A stretch of 64,000 bases of DNA from the NCBI GenBank assembly GCA_948099385.1, contig CANUEZ040000183.1, positions 2,170,001 to 2,234,000 on the forward strand, written 5' to 3'. This document shows, piece by piece, positions 38,127 to 49,135 of this stretch. How positions within the stretch are numbered: the first letter of the stretch is position 1; the number at the start of each line of letters is the position of its first letter. Below the pieces are notes generated by a model. The model did not search any database. It saw only the letters and a program-made list of their open reading frames with translations, and was not told the origin of the DNA. The translations under genes were made by a program, and so were the position numbers. This DNA is from Fasciola hepatica (lineage: Eukaryota > Platyhelminthes > Trematoda > Plagiorchiida > Fasciolidae).

Positions 38127-41100
38127 ACCTAAGAGCAGGAAACAGGATTACACAGAACTTCCTAATAACCAAAAAGGCGAAGCAAACTTTCTTTCCTTTG
38201 GACATTTACGCAAACTGTGTGCAAATTGTCGGACTGTATCAGGTTTTGTGTTAGGATTACGCCAAGTTACTTTACTGACGTATCTCACTTTCTGTCATTT
38301 CCTTCAATAAGTACCAAAGAAGTGGACACTGCAATGTTCGTTTACTTAACATGCTTTAGAAGAAAGTAAAAAACACCTACTTATCTGGAAGGGCTGGCAG
38401 TCATGGTATGATTGAAAGACCACCTGGCCATGTCCAAGACACTTGGCTGCAGAATGGGAAGTGTAGAGACATTGGAGCAAGGTCACTAAATACTATATTG
38501 AAAGCATAGTAAATGAGCAATGAATCCTAGGAGATGGGCATGGTAAGTAGTAAGCAGGGAAGAAAAATATCACAAAGATTGCATCTTGTACTGCGGGGAA
38601 ATCTGAAGGCAGGAGAGATGAATCCCTACCACAGTAGCATGCAAATGGTAGGTTTTCAGTGGTATAATTGGACAAGGAGGGGGCGCACGAAGTTTAAACC
38701 ACACCCACTGCAGGAAAACAGAGTAACTGCTTTGTTTTAACATAGGTGGAAGCTTCAATGCCGCCTAAAAGAGCATTCTGATGGCAAAGCTATTCCTATC
38801 TAATGATGGCAGATTATGCTAGGACAGAAAGATAATGGCATCCAGGATGGATTGTGGACGGCTCAGAGTAAAGTGGATGGGACTGAATGCTTTCAGTTGT
38901 AGTGTCATCCTTTGTATTAAACTTTTCTGTAATATCGTTAGAAAGCTGAATGCGCCAGCTTTAATCTGCACCAGATTTTGGTCGCTTGGGCTCGAGTGGT
39001 GCAGGCCTCTGTAACCACAGAGGCCTGAAGTTCGAACGACGAGATTGCGGGGCACAATGGTCGTAGTTATCAATCCAATCTCGTCTGGTCCGATACAACA
39101 TCAGACATTTTGGAACCTCATGTAGTGCTTTTTGCCGTGGGTACTAATAATCCATTGTAGTACGGTGAGACATAGTTGGTGTGGAGCAAGACTTTGTCAT
39201 TGTTAAAACGAAATAAGAAATAACTGGAAAATCTGCGCAGTTAAGGCCTTCACATCGACGTCAAAGTAGATACAGAGGCAAGGTGTGACTCATTTGAATG
39301 CTTCTACACCCGAATTCATGGAAAATCGAGGAAAATGGATCTGTTATTTATTCACGAAGCGTATTTACGAAACACCTTATTTTTAGGTTAGTTATATAGA
39401 TATACTTAGTGACTGAAGTCTTGTGAATACCACAAAACACGAGTGCGGTAAGTAAAAGCCTCTTTTACAACGGCAGTCAACAACAATAAATCTTACTGAC
39501 AACGTCAGGTCCTTTATCAAATTGAAGGCAGTTGGACAGTGAAACGCATTTTTGGCTCATTAGCCAAGTCCATTCATCAAACGTACGACAGATAGCGCAT
39601 AGTTGTGAAAGCATGTGTGTGAGGTTGACTGCATTAGACATGAGATAGCTCCACCGTATGGATAAGAAAGAACTTCATACACCCATCTCGCTTTTTCCAA
39701 TCATGTAACCCAAACTAATATTGGTGTGAAACATTGCAATTAATCGCTTTGAATGGCTTGGCTGCATGGGGCAGATTTAGCTCAATTAGCCAAAACTTCG
39801 TTGGTGAAATTTGTAAACGTAAAAGTTATCTTGAAATGCATTGGTGAGTGCGCCGTCCATCGGATAAGTGAATTTCCACACCTAATCTTCTTACCATTGT
39901 TTTCACATTTATGAAACAGATAACCTTGGTAGGTCTGGTATTGTGATGTTACAATATTATTAGAAAACACATTTGGAATCAGATGTTAGAAACACTTTGG
40001 ACATTTTGACAATCATTACAATTGCACAAAGCAAGCTGGATACGCAAAAAGGCCTCAGAATATGATCGATTTTGTATTCAATTAGAAGTCCGAGATCTGA
40101 CTGGATTCTGAAAGACAAATCACAGCCAGAATACTTCTACCCACTAAACTGAAACCAGTTGACGATGCGGAGGAGCAAATTAAGCAAACACGAACTGTCA
40201 TGGGAAATTAACGTGGAAGATATTCGTGATCGAAAAATCAAGGTTAAAAGTGCGACGACAGGATAAGTCTTCCTTGAAACTAACCACCGATCTAGAAAAG
40301 AAAACAGATTGGTATAGTTATCGCAGCCGCATACTCCAATATGCCTTAGAGCTTTTTCCAGTTCCTCTACATGGTGTGTAACATTTAAGGAGGAATGAAT
40401 GGAGACTGTCACGTGATTATGACATTATTATACGCGTTTTGTCTGTTAATACTTGGCAGCCTGTTCTTATTTGAATGTCAACGATTCAATCAAGCTTACA
40501 TTTGGAATGTATAAAGTAGTACACACCGGATGGCTCGCAGAATCAGCACCTTATTCTGGTCCTCACTCACGGAATACGGTTAGGAGAAAGTTGCATTTTT
40601 CGTACACCACAACCGTGAAGAAACCCATCGATGATGAAATAGGATTTGTTCTCTTAATAACGACTCCAAGAATACAATAAATGCACACCAATTGCTGGAA
40701 AAGAAATAAATCATCTAGCAGAAGTAGCTGTAACAGCGATAGACTGGGGAAATGTACATTCTCTTCGATTCGCTTCCTCAAGTTTCTGGCATCCTATGTT
40801 TTGTTTGTACTCACAGCTTACGAACTAATCGTGCTTATATGAGTTCACGGATCTGCCTGCAGAGAAATGTCGTAAAACTTTGTGATATGATTTCTGCACC
40901 CAAAAACGGACATGATTTGGCTAATAAGGACATGCTGAGTAATGCAACAATTTGTAATCGCCACTCCAGCAATAAGTGACAAACTGTAATATTCAGCTTA
41001 TCACAGGCTTTTCCCCAGTGACTATACTCGCTCGCATTTACAAACCTCTAGAACGTGTCAAATTCTGCTTTGAAAATTATCAACCGTAAGGAAACTATAA

Positions 41101-41249
41101 CATAAAGAAACCGAACACTGCTCGGTGATTTAAAGGCTAGAATGTGAAAGATACTTCGGTAGTCCGCTCATGATCAGAGTTGGATTGTGGTTTCATCAAA
41201 TATTTTGATCTGGGGGCAACATTCATTGAGTCCCTGTTTTAACGACCAG
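38127..41249. other. Possible last intron or intergenic DNA after exon 6
   Basis: Apart from the SINE head at 38981-39050 nothing is firm. Several consensus donors occur (GTAAGT at 38542 and 39447, GTGAGT at 39844). Acceptors upstream of them are weak, so I do not call exons. Short ORFs are chance-level. Confidence 0.4.
38981..39050 (+). mobile_element. tRNA-like SINE head of a second family
   Basis: GCTCGAGTGG, then a perfect 10-bp stem CAGGCCTCTG/CAGAGGCCTG (39002-39011 with 39018-39027), then AAGTTCGAACGA, which is B-box-like. The head differs from the main SINE, and the body downstream is not recognised. Confidence 0.45.
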
Positions 41250-41515
41250 TGCAACATACAAGGACCAGTAATGTTCCGCCTCGGAGTTGTGATTGTTCAG
41301 TCTACCCAAAGCACAAGAAAGTAAGAACCTTTCTGAGCCCAAGGCTCAGTAGGTGCATCAAGAAAATCAAACACCTATATTATTCGAACAAAAATAGGAC
41401 GGCTTACAGCCTAGACATTGCTCTAGTAAATTCCAGTTTGCGGAGTCTAGCAATGATACTCTCTAACAGAAGAAAGTTTATTTGGAATGTGCAAGACAAA
41501 CCATTTTCATCGTAG
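41250..41515 (+). CDS. Candidate terminal coding exon
   Basis: A pyrimidine-rich acceptor (CCCTGTTTTAACGACCAG) is followed by an open frame to TAG at 41513-41515. If entered in phase 1, as all exons of the gene upstream are, it encodes about 88 residues, strongly basic (KHKKVR, KKIKH, NRRKF). Two AATAAA signals follow at 41674-41679 and 41684-41689, giving a sensible 3' untranslated region. It could be the last exon of the 25540 gene, joined to exon 6 through a split ATG, or belong to something else. Confidence 0.3.
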
Positions 41516-41673
41516 ACAAACTGAGCTCTACGATACTCGTTTCAGATACTTAAGCAGATATGACGGCCACAGCAAATCCTACCAGCCCACTGACAAACTC
41601 AGGTAGAACCAATCGAATAATCTTCTCGATAACCAGATGGCTAACTCATCACCTTCACTGAAGCTAGATAGAA

Positions 41674-41689
41674 AATAAAAGTGAATAAA
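41674..41689 (+). terminator. Two poly(A) signals AATAAA
   Basis: AATAAA occurs at 41674-41679 and again at 41684-41689, about 160 bases after the stop of the candidate terminal exon at 41250-41515. Confidence 0.4.
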
Positions 41690-41756
41690 AATTGAGTGGA
41701 AATCGACTTCATTCAACCAGCAAGTGACTGTATGAAACAACTGGATGAATTGTCAG

Positions 41757-42459
41757 CATTTCGTTGGAACCAAGCACAATTTCTCTGATTTCTAAGTATA
41801 ATTTGCAACCCGTTTTTGCTGGTTTACATATCACATATTCGCCAGATAAATTCGTTCTCACCGAAAGGCTTCCAGTTATTCTCCCAACCCGTGACTCGGT
41901 ATACCGGATCAATCACTTAAATTTGATTTTTCCTTCTGACTCTGACCCAAATCTTTTACTGATTTGCATGTTGTGTTTGTCCACGAAATGGTCCAATCGA
42001 CACATTGACCACATACTTCCAACTTCAGACAACACTTGCAGATCATTGACCAATCATCTGCATCATGCTGTCAGTCATCTGGATGAGCTGATGGACCAAC
42101 TGAAAAACAGGCTACATTCACCACGGGAACACAGTGGGTGGATCTCATTTTATTTACAAAGATGTATGTATATTTCATATAATTGTTTGCCAGAAAATCC
42201 CTTAGTTTATATATTTTGTGACCAAATGAATATATTTTCATTTTCAACTACTGACCAACTATGTATACTCTGCTTCGATCACCCACGATCAGCAGGGACA
42301 GCATCACTGGTACTAATAATGATACTACTATTATCACTGCGAATACCACTGTTAACAAAGTACATACCTCTCGGATGTGTTACGGCACAGTTTTGTAAGC
42401 TATTTTGCCGAAGTAACTTTCACCAAACAAAAAGTATGCCCGATTACCTTCCTACATAG
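41757..42459 (+). CDS. 231-codon open stretch, probable exon of an unidentified gene
   Basis: The frame is open from just after a TGA at about 41746 to TAG at 42457-42459. At about 40% GC roughly one codon in sixteen should be a stop, so 231 open codons are unlikely by chance. The first 135 codons look protein-like, ending in an amphipathic stretch (HLDELMDQLKNRL). A consensus donor GTATGT at 42164 directly follows, so the exon probably ends at 42163 in phase 1. The sequence after that donor looks less coding. The acceptor is unclear (CAG at about 41756 or 41841). No family recognised, and I could not chain it to neighbours with matching phase. Confidence 0.35.
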
Positions 42460-45400
42460 TCAGTTTCCATTATCACCGCATGAGTACTTGCGAATAATAT
42501 CGTGATTGATTTCCTAAGATTTTTGTCCCTGGGATTTTGCTCCTCAGAAACAGCATAACTCGTTAAGAGGTGGTAATCGCCTTAACATAACGACTGCATA
42601 AAGATTTTATTATTCCATATTTCAGGAATTCATGTATACTATAAATACCAGAGTGGGTTTGTTCACAACCACCACACGTCTTCACAAATCCAAAGTGAGC
42701 ATCCGAGTTACCGCTTCACTTTACTGAAAGTCAAATATTTTTGGAACTCCAGAATAGAGCAGTGGATTATTTTACATATATTATTTTTATGTACTTATAT
42801 ACATATATGTGTATACACTGATAGAAAGCGATGTATGGATATACCCATTATTATTTCATTTCATCTACAATCTACTGAACTACCGCAAATGTGTCATCTC
42901 CCTTAAGCGAGTATACCCGAATATATGGGATAATTTTCCGAGGAATCAATGGTGTTTCCAATGAAAAACTCTGTTACCTATTGTACTCGCATCTCAGCCC
43001 AAACGGTAATTTAATCCACCACATTAACTGCCCCATAAAACTTACAGAACAGAAAAAGTGCGAGCTTTTAATCCGATTGTAATGTTTGACTCAATGAATC
43101 TCGCTCCACTACAGGAGGATCGGAATTCCATTCTGTCTGCCGATATCTACAGTAGTAGTGACATTTATTGTCGAATTCGAATAACATCAGCTAAACGAAT
43201 CCCTTCGCAAAGACAATTTACGATTGGCAACAGTGCACTATTAGAATCATTATCAATAGGCAAAATGGATATTCGAACATCTCGTGATGTAACATAATGA
43301 ATATGCAGCAGTAATCAAGACTCGCACATCTACTTAGACCTAGTTGACTTATTAATTTGTCCTCATTGGTTAAACATGTTTTTGCAGCATAAAGCAAAAT
43401 TATTCGTATTTTCTGTCGCGTGGGGAATCCTGCGTCAAATTTTATATCATCATGTTGAGTAAGAACTGATAAAAGATGATAAGAACTGCAATGAATATAT
43501 ATTGCCCACAGAATTCTCTTGGTAACTAGTCAGTTTGGATTGGAAGTACCTTATTTGCAAATCATTGATGAAGTAAAATCAAAATACTGCAATAGAAGTA
43601 TGTACAGCAGATTGGTATTGTTTCTGGAACTGCCTACATTTATGAACTTCGAGGCAAAAGCGACGCAACTCCACAACATATTGTGGAATATCAGACGGAC
43701 AAAAAGGCCCGTTTCGTGGAAATTAAACTGAACACATCCCAAGTGGTTTATTACAGTGCACTCCTCACTCCTAATAGAGGTAATTTGGACAAATTAGAGG
43801 CTCAGCGAGCGAAGTGCATCAACATTTGATCTATTATCATAAAACCTATTAAGGCTCAAGAAAGAGGGGTAGCAAAATTCACGAGTTAACTTGTCACCAT
43901 TTTCTATAAAAAATGTGTATGGAAAATGATTTCTCCTGAAACGGACCAGGAATATTCCTATTTAACCACTCAGGTCTTGTATATAGTGCCGAGTTGTGGT
44001 CATACTTCACACTCATATACGAATTGAAGATATCGAAAAAGTACTGCACGTTATCTCATGATTTGTAATCCACATATATAATGACCAGCTCTGTCCCATA
44101 ACTCGGCCATTTGAAACTTACTTGGCTTAACCCCAAGAATGGTTCACCATTTCAGGCGACTTGTTAGTAGTCTCGGATTTCTGAACACACTAAATTTTCC
44201 CCTTTAGAGGTCATGTGTGCTCAAACACAACTATACGGCAACGTAAACAAAGCCATCAATAAGTTTGTTAATCTCAGCATTTATTGAAATACGAGCTTCA
44301 CAACATTGGGAAACTGAGCTCAACTGTCATCATTAGAAGAGAAGTGAAAAATGTCTGAGATCGATGTGTAGCCGGGTCGTGAGGAGGAGAATAGCCGCCA
44401 TTTTGATGAGAGGCTGTCAGTGTAGTGGATCTGATGAGGACCGTTGAATCCTTGCAGGTGAATCATCAACACATTCCAATTGAGGCGAACTTCTGAGTTT
44501 ATTTCTCCCCTTTGTGAGTGTACATCTTAGCCAAATGCATAAGATTAAAGTTATCCGAAGACTCTTCCGTTCTACAGTTTGAACATCTATTTGCTGTCCA
44601 GCCTGCACAAATCACATGGAAAACGCTACTTCCTCTTTTGCAGCGAACTGATCTCAGTGGCCAGAGGTGGAATACTTTTAGTAGATATTATAGGTATGGA
44701 GGCTAATAACAATAAACTATTGTCTGCAAAAGGAGACAAGATCAGCCAACCCAGTTGGGTTACTTCGTTGTTATACTTCAAAATATGAGCTCGTTATTGA
44801 AAGCAGAAAGAGCTAAGTAAAGTTTTAAAAATCGATGGACTTGGTTTGCACCTGCCCAGCCCAAGTAGTTGACTTATTTGACTATGACTGAACTTGTTTT
44901 GTGTGAGGTGCGAACAAACCGTCTAGTACAAGCATTGATTTCACCTCAATAAAACATAAGCTAATGCATTAAAGAACAAAAGTCAAACTGGCAAAGTCTG
45001 CCTCAATAATCAATCATTTTACTTTGAAGCATGTTTTGTTATCCTGACTATATGAATACTTTGTGTGGTTTTATCGTCCCAAGATTTCACGAACTCGGTG
45101 ATTCGTACATGTTTTGTTTTCATTTTCGTTTCAGTCCGCTTCATCAAAGCCATGGATAAGGCGAAATTGGCGACCAATAATTTATTGAGTAAAATACAAA
45201 ACCTAAGGCTAAACTTGAATATTGACTCCATTTGATACGATAAATTCGTGTTTTCTTAGGAGAGTGGAACTTTTCTTTGTTTGCCTCCGTCATTATTTTC
45301 GAATCTCAATGATTCCAGGTAATCTAACCTGTAATTACATTGGACGACCTCGATGACATTCACAGATAGTTGTTGTCACACAAAAGCTAGAATTCGCCAA

Positions 45401-46775
45401 TCTACAGAGACTTCATAATCGCCGGGTGAGTCAAACTTAAGCTGATGCAGATCATCCATGAATGAGAAAATCGGTGCTATCAGAGTGACACTGCAAATTA
45501 AAGTGACCGTTCTGTGGTGCTAAAGCAACACTCCTACAACAACACTCTTACATTGCAGATCGAACGATAAAATACATACCAATATTTAACCGGAGAGCTA
45601 ACTTAAATTGTTTTTGACAGAATACATCAAATGGTCAAATACTGATGGTCATCTAGTGGCCCAAAGTTCTGCCCGCACATAACGAGTATCGACCGGAATG
45701 ATGTGTGCGAATTTGAGCTCAGATTTTTTCACACGTATATATACGAAGAGCTAGGTTAGTCTTGCCGTTTGCCGTATTATTTCAGGTATTTTATTATAGT
45801 TCAGCTTCTTCTAACTTTCACATCCAATCAAATATGTATACCGTGAATTCTTCCGTCCCATCCCCGTCAGTCCTGGAACTGAACACCTCTGTTTCTTAAG
45901 CATAAGGTTCTAGTCTGTTCAATGAAATTGATTCTATAGTCACAATTTCGTTTTGCAGAGCAGTCTGTAGTTCCACTTATAAAAACAGCCCCCTTCTCAT
46001 AACCATGAGCCACGGAAATAAACACGACAAAACGTCAGCCTCCCTAGACGTTCTGATGATTCGTTATGAAAGTGGTTGAATCAGCCGGCCGGTGCACTTT
46101 CCTGCTAATGTTAGAAGGAAACTAACTGAGTGTATCCTAAGCAGAGCAAATCAACATGCACGAAAACGCTGTTTGAGAAGAACTCCTAACAGTGTAAATA
46201 ATCTTCCTTTAAAATAGTTACCCGGATCATTTAGTTGATAGGATGATGTGAATGTTGGTTTAAATTTCAGGAACTTTTATGGTAAAAAGACAGCTAGTAT
46301 GCATCACTTGGCAATTAGGGTGTAGCTCGAGGTCTAAGATTGCTCATGGAAATTTTTCAGGAGTCAACAGCAACATATTCCACACAGCAAAACTCCGGTT
46401 CGTTGTTCGAATCCATGCCAGTATTGTTTCTGGGATAAAAACACAAGGTCTTCTTACCGGTCTCCCTGGCTCCAGTAAGAATTCTATGATGTCCCCAAAC
46501 CGTCTTAATTTATTCAGTACACAACAGACAGTGTATATGTGACGTCTAGGTTTCATAATCAAGTCACTGCATGAAACGGCTTGGTTGAAATGTTTTCATA
46601 ACGAGTTCTTCTGAATTGTGGTCTTAGTCACAATACCGATTAGATGATTTGCTTCCATTAGGTTGAAAATGCTGCAGGTAACTGATTGATGGGTTCAGTT
46701 TTGTTCCCGCTGTGAACAAGTATAATTTAATATGAATGTGTGAATGGTTAAGAGAGATGTATTAATTCCGAGACA
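42460..46775. other. Mostly unassigned; possible exon fragments at 42626-42694 and 42891-43297
   Basis: At 42626-42694 a 69-nt segment has a good acceptor (CCATATTTCAG) and donor (GTGAGC) and is open in two phases, but no neighbour matches its phase. Overlapping frames at 42891-43297 look partly coding without splice support. The rest, including 44417-44608, 45019-45231 and 46279-46562, is chance-level. No repeat family identified. Confidence 0.3.
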
Positions 46776-47353
46776 ATGAATCGCATGGAATCATTACCGG
46801 ATATCAGGTTCAGTCGACATTTGAGATTACGGATTGAACTCCATCCGATCTCCCTCTTCAAAGAGACACCCGAAAGCATCACAGAGACCAAGCTCACGAG
46901 ATGCGACCATTTTTATTCACTCACGGAAGCGACGGTCGAGAAGATACAGTTACAACCGGCCATCCCAGGTCCGAAAAATTTTAGCATTTCAAATCCAATC
47001 AGTAAATTCTTTGGAAGGTTGATGATTGTGTTGATTTTATTGCTTTAGCCCACATCGCGATGTGCCTTAGTTTCTATTCTGGAATGTGACCAATCAGATG
47101 AAGTCAGACATTATAATTCAAATCATTCATGCTCAGCCACTTCGTGTTATGATTGGCCAGTATATTATCCACCAATGTTGTCATATCTTACTTCGTTTAT
47201 AAATTACGATTTTGAATATCATATTTCACAGAGATACTATCTAGAGTGCTTCACTGGTGTCAGTCTGGGAAATTCGGTCAGTTTAAAAGTTCCATCACCA
47301 AAAGGACCTGATGAGCAACTAGGAACGTCAGTTGATCGTGATTCAGTGAACAA
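46776..47353 (+). CDS. Exon-like coding block of unknown gene
   Basis: Frame zero is open from an ATG at 46776 for 90 codons to TAG (47046-47048), then open again in the same frame to 47354. The stop coincides with a good splice acceptor (TTTATTGCTTTAG), and the second part ends at a consensus donor (AACAA|GTGAGT at 47354). So 47049-47353 (305 nt, entering in phase 0 and leaving in phase 2) is a credible internal exon. Its translation has Cys/Tyr-rich then polar sequence (KVPSPKGPDEQLG). Whether 46776-47045 belongs to the same transcript is unclear; removing a 31-nt intron at GTTGAT would break the frame. Family not recognised. Confidence 0.33.
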
Positions 47354-47705
47354 GTGAGTGAGGACTCAATAAGGAGTCGGGACGATAAAGGAATTATGTA
47401 TTTACTCTGAGATGATATCAATTGGTATACAAGCAGTCAGCTGGATATGATCGTCTCTAGCCACTTGACTCTCTTCTAACTCAGTATCACAGAGCATATC
47501 TCTTCAATATTATATCAGTGATCTGGATAATTATAGTAAACCTAATTTAGTTGCATTTGAGACTTCAGCAAGTTAAAAAAACTTACGTTTCCGTCAAGCG
47601 GATGAAGACTGATGGTTATCACTTTAGGGGAGGCAATAAAATTTGAACTGTCGGAGTAAAACCGGTTCGGCCACCAAGATGTATGTGAAATTCCTCTGTC
47701 GTCTT

Positions 47706-48077
47706 TCATCTCGTCTTCCAAATAAATGCCAGAACAGTTACTGCAGAACTGCGAAAGATATTTGTGCGGGAGGTGGTAATTCTAGTTGTGGTAGGTGTGG
47801 AGGTATGCGAAGGGCATGCAGATATTTCGTGGTACAGGGGATGATGGGAGTCCACGAGAATATTCTTGGCTAATTTTTCACACGCTATAATGTGCAAATC
47901 AGAAACTATGGAGACAAGGGAGCCCATGAAAATGAGAGAGACTCGACTGATAATGGCCAGGCCGAGGTGTAAAATGATGAAATCATTCCTGAGTAGACCA
48001 GGAAAGATTACGGGAGAGCAGTACAGTAAGATTGGGAGTACACGTTGATGGACAAATAGGACTTTTGTGGACCCACA
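47706..48077 (-). pseudogene. LINE reverse transcriptase C-terminal fragment (CR1/jockey-like)
   Basis: A 124-codon minus frame reads VLPILLYCSPVIFPGLL, then IISRVS, then ACEKLAKNILVDSHHPLYH. These are the blocks that follow the polymerase domain in many CR1- and jockey-type elements (a YCSPVIFPGL-like block, then DPxHPLxxxL). The frame is closed upstream by a stop at 48078-48080 and nothing resembling the catalytic domain is next to it, so this is a 5'-truncated fragment. The plus frames here (47643-48048) are shadows. The clade is judged from motif memory. Confidence 0.68.
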
Positions 48078-48409
48078 CTACCTCGGCCTACGGATCTGAG
48101 AATAAAACAGTTCATGTAATTTTTAACACAACCAGGAATATGAGAAGACCACTGTAAATTAATGAGAACTATAATGCCTAATTATTTGACCGAGTCAGCT
48201 CTGGAAAAGGGTATCTCATTGATGACTGATTTCGCATTGAGGAACGAGGAACGAGAAGGTGAGAAAGCACATTAAGAACATTCGGAGGTGTTGAGATTTA
48301 GTCCAAAAACGGGACGAAAAAATTCGAATATTTTGTAAGTTCTCAAAATGTGTGAAGTCCGGTTGTTTGGGGATAGACTGACATAGCAACACGTTGTCTG
48401 CCTACTTCC

Positions 48410-48690
48410 AAGGTGGTGCAGGTGGTGCAGTGGTCACGTTATCCATAAGCTGTGGGAAGATAAAAGGAGAAAATGGCACCCACCGTTGTGAGACAGACGA
48501 CTCGATGAACTTGTGCCGACTTTAGTGGTATGGACAAACAATGTGTTTACACTTGGAGAGGTCGAATTTCTCAACTTACTACTTGACACCCTGTTAATAG
48601 GCAGATTGAAGCAAACACCACGAGATACATAATACACCAATCCTAAACACTACTCGCAACTAGTTGCGCGATTCATATGCCAAAAATACG
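48410..48690 (+). mobile_element. Degenerate SINE copy upstream of a tandem partner
   Basis: Begins with a head-like GGTGGTGCAGTGGTCACG (about 48422) and ends in the family's tail (ACACTACTCGCAACTAGTTG, about 48647-48666, followed by CATATGC). The middle is much diverged. The tail directly precedes the module of the next copy. Confidence 0.5.
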
Positions 48691-48699
48691 ATACATATT

Positions 48700-49135
48700 T
48701 AAAATGGAGGAGATTGTGCACCCGATCCTCTGAAGAAGACTTGACCTGGTAGGGAGCATTCGCTTGGAGTTATTGGGGCATGTACCGTGTCACCGTCTGA
48801 GGTGGTCGGGCATCTCTGGCTGTCATAGAGGTCGAAAACTGAACAAGCTTACCTTGGTCATCCGAATAGGTCCATACAGCAGCGCGGCGGTGCAGTGAAA
48901 ACACTTACGCCTTCAAGGTGAAAGGACCCGGGTTCAAACAAATGTGGCAGAGGATATGCATCACTGATGGGCTCTAAAATGAACTAAGCTCGGGTCTGGT
49001 GCTTCCGAGTGCAGGTTGGTCAGATGACCTGAGGTTTGGGTGTGAATGGTGGAGTCAAAAGGACAGTCAGCTAAACAAAACATTCATCAATCCCACACAG
49101 TACTCGCAAGCAATTGCGTGCTGTATAAAAGTTGG
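48700..49135 (+). mobile_element. tRNA-derived SINE with 5' module, best-preserved copy
   Basis: The module spans 48700-48880 (landmarks GAGGAGATTGTGC, GTACCGTGTCACC, CTGAACAAGCTT). The head follows (GGCGGTGCAGTG, CTTCAAGGTGAAAGGACCC, B box GGGTTCAAACA at 48930-48940). The body has GATATGCATCACTGATGGG and GGTCTGGTGCTTCCGAGTGC. The tail is GGACAGTCAGCTAAACAAAA with the terminal hairpin around 49103-49120. I used this copy as reference for the family. Confidence 0.75.

Noticed and set aside
39781..39843. Extra phase-1 exon (63 or 54 nt) of the MEG-like gene
   Set aside because: The donor GTGAGT is perfect and the frame open, but the acceptor has no pyrimidine tract; such matches are easy to find by chance.
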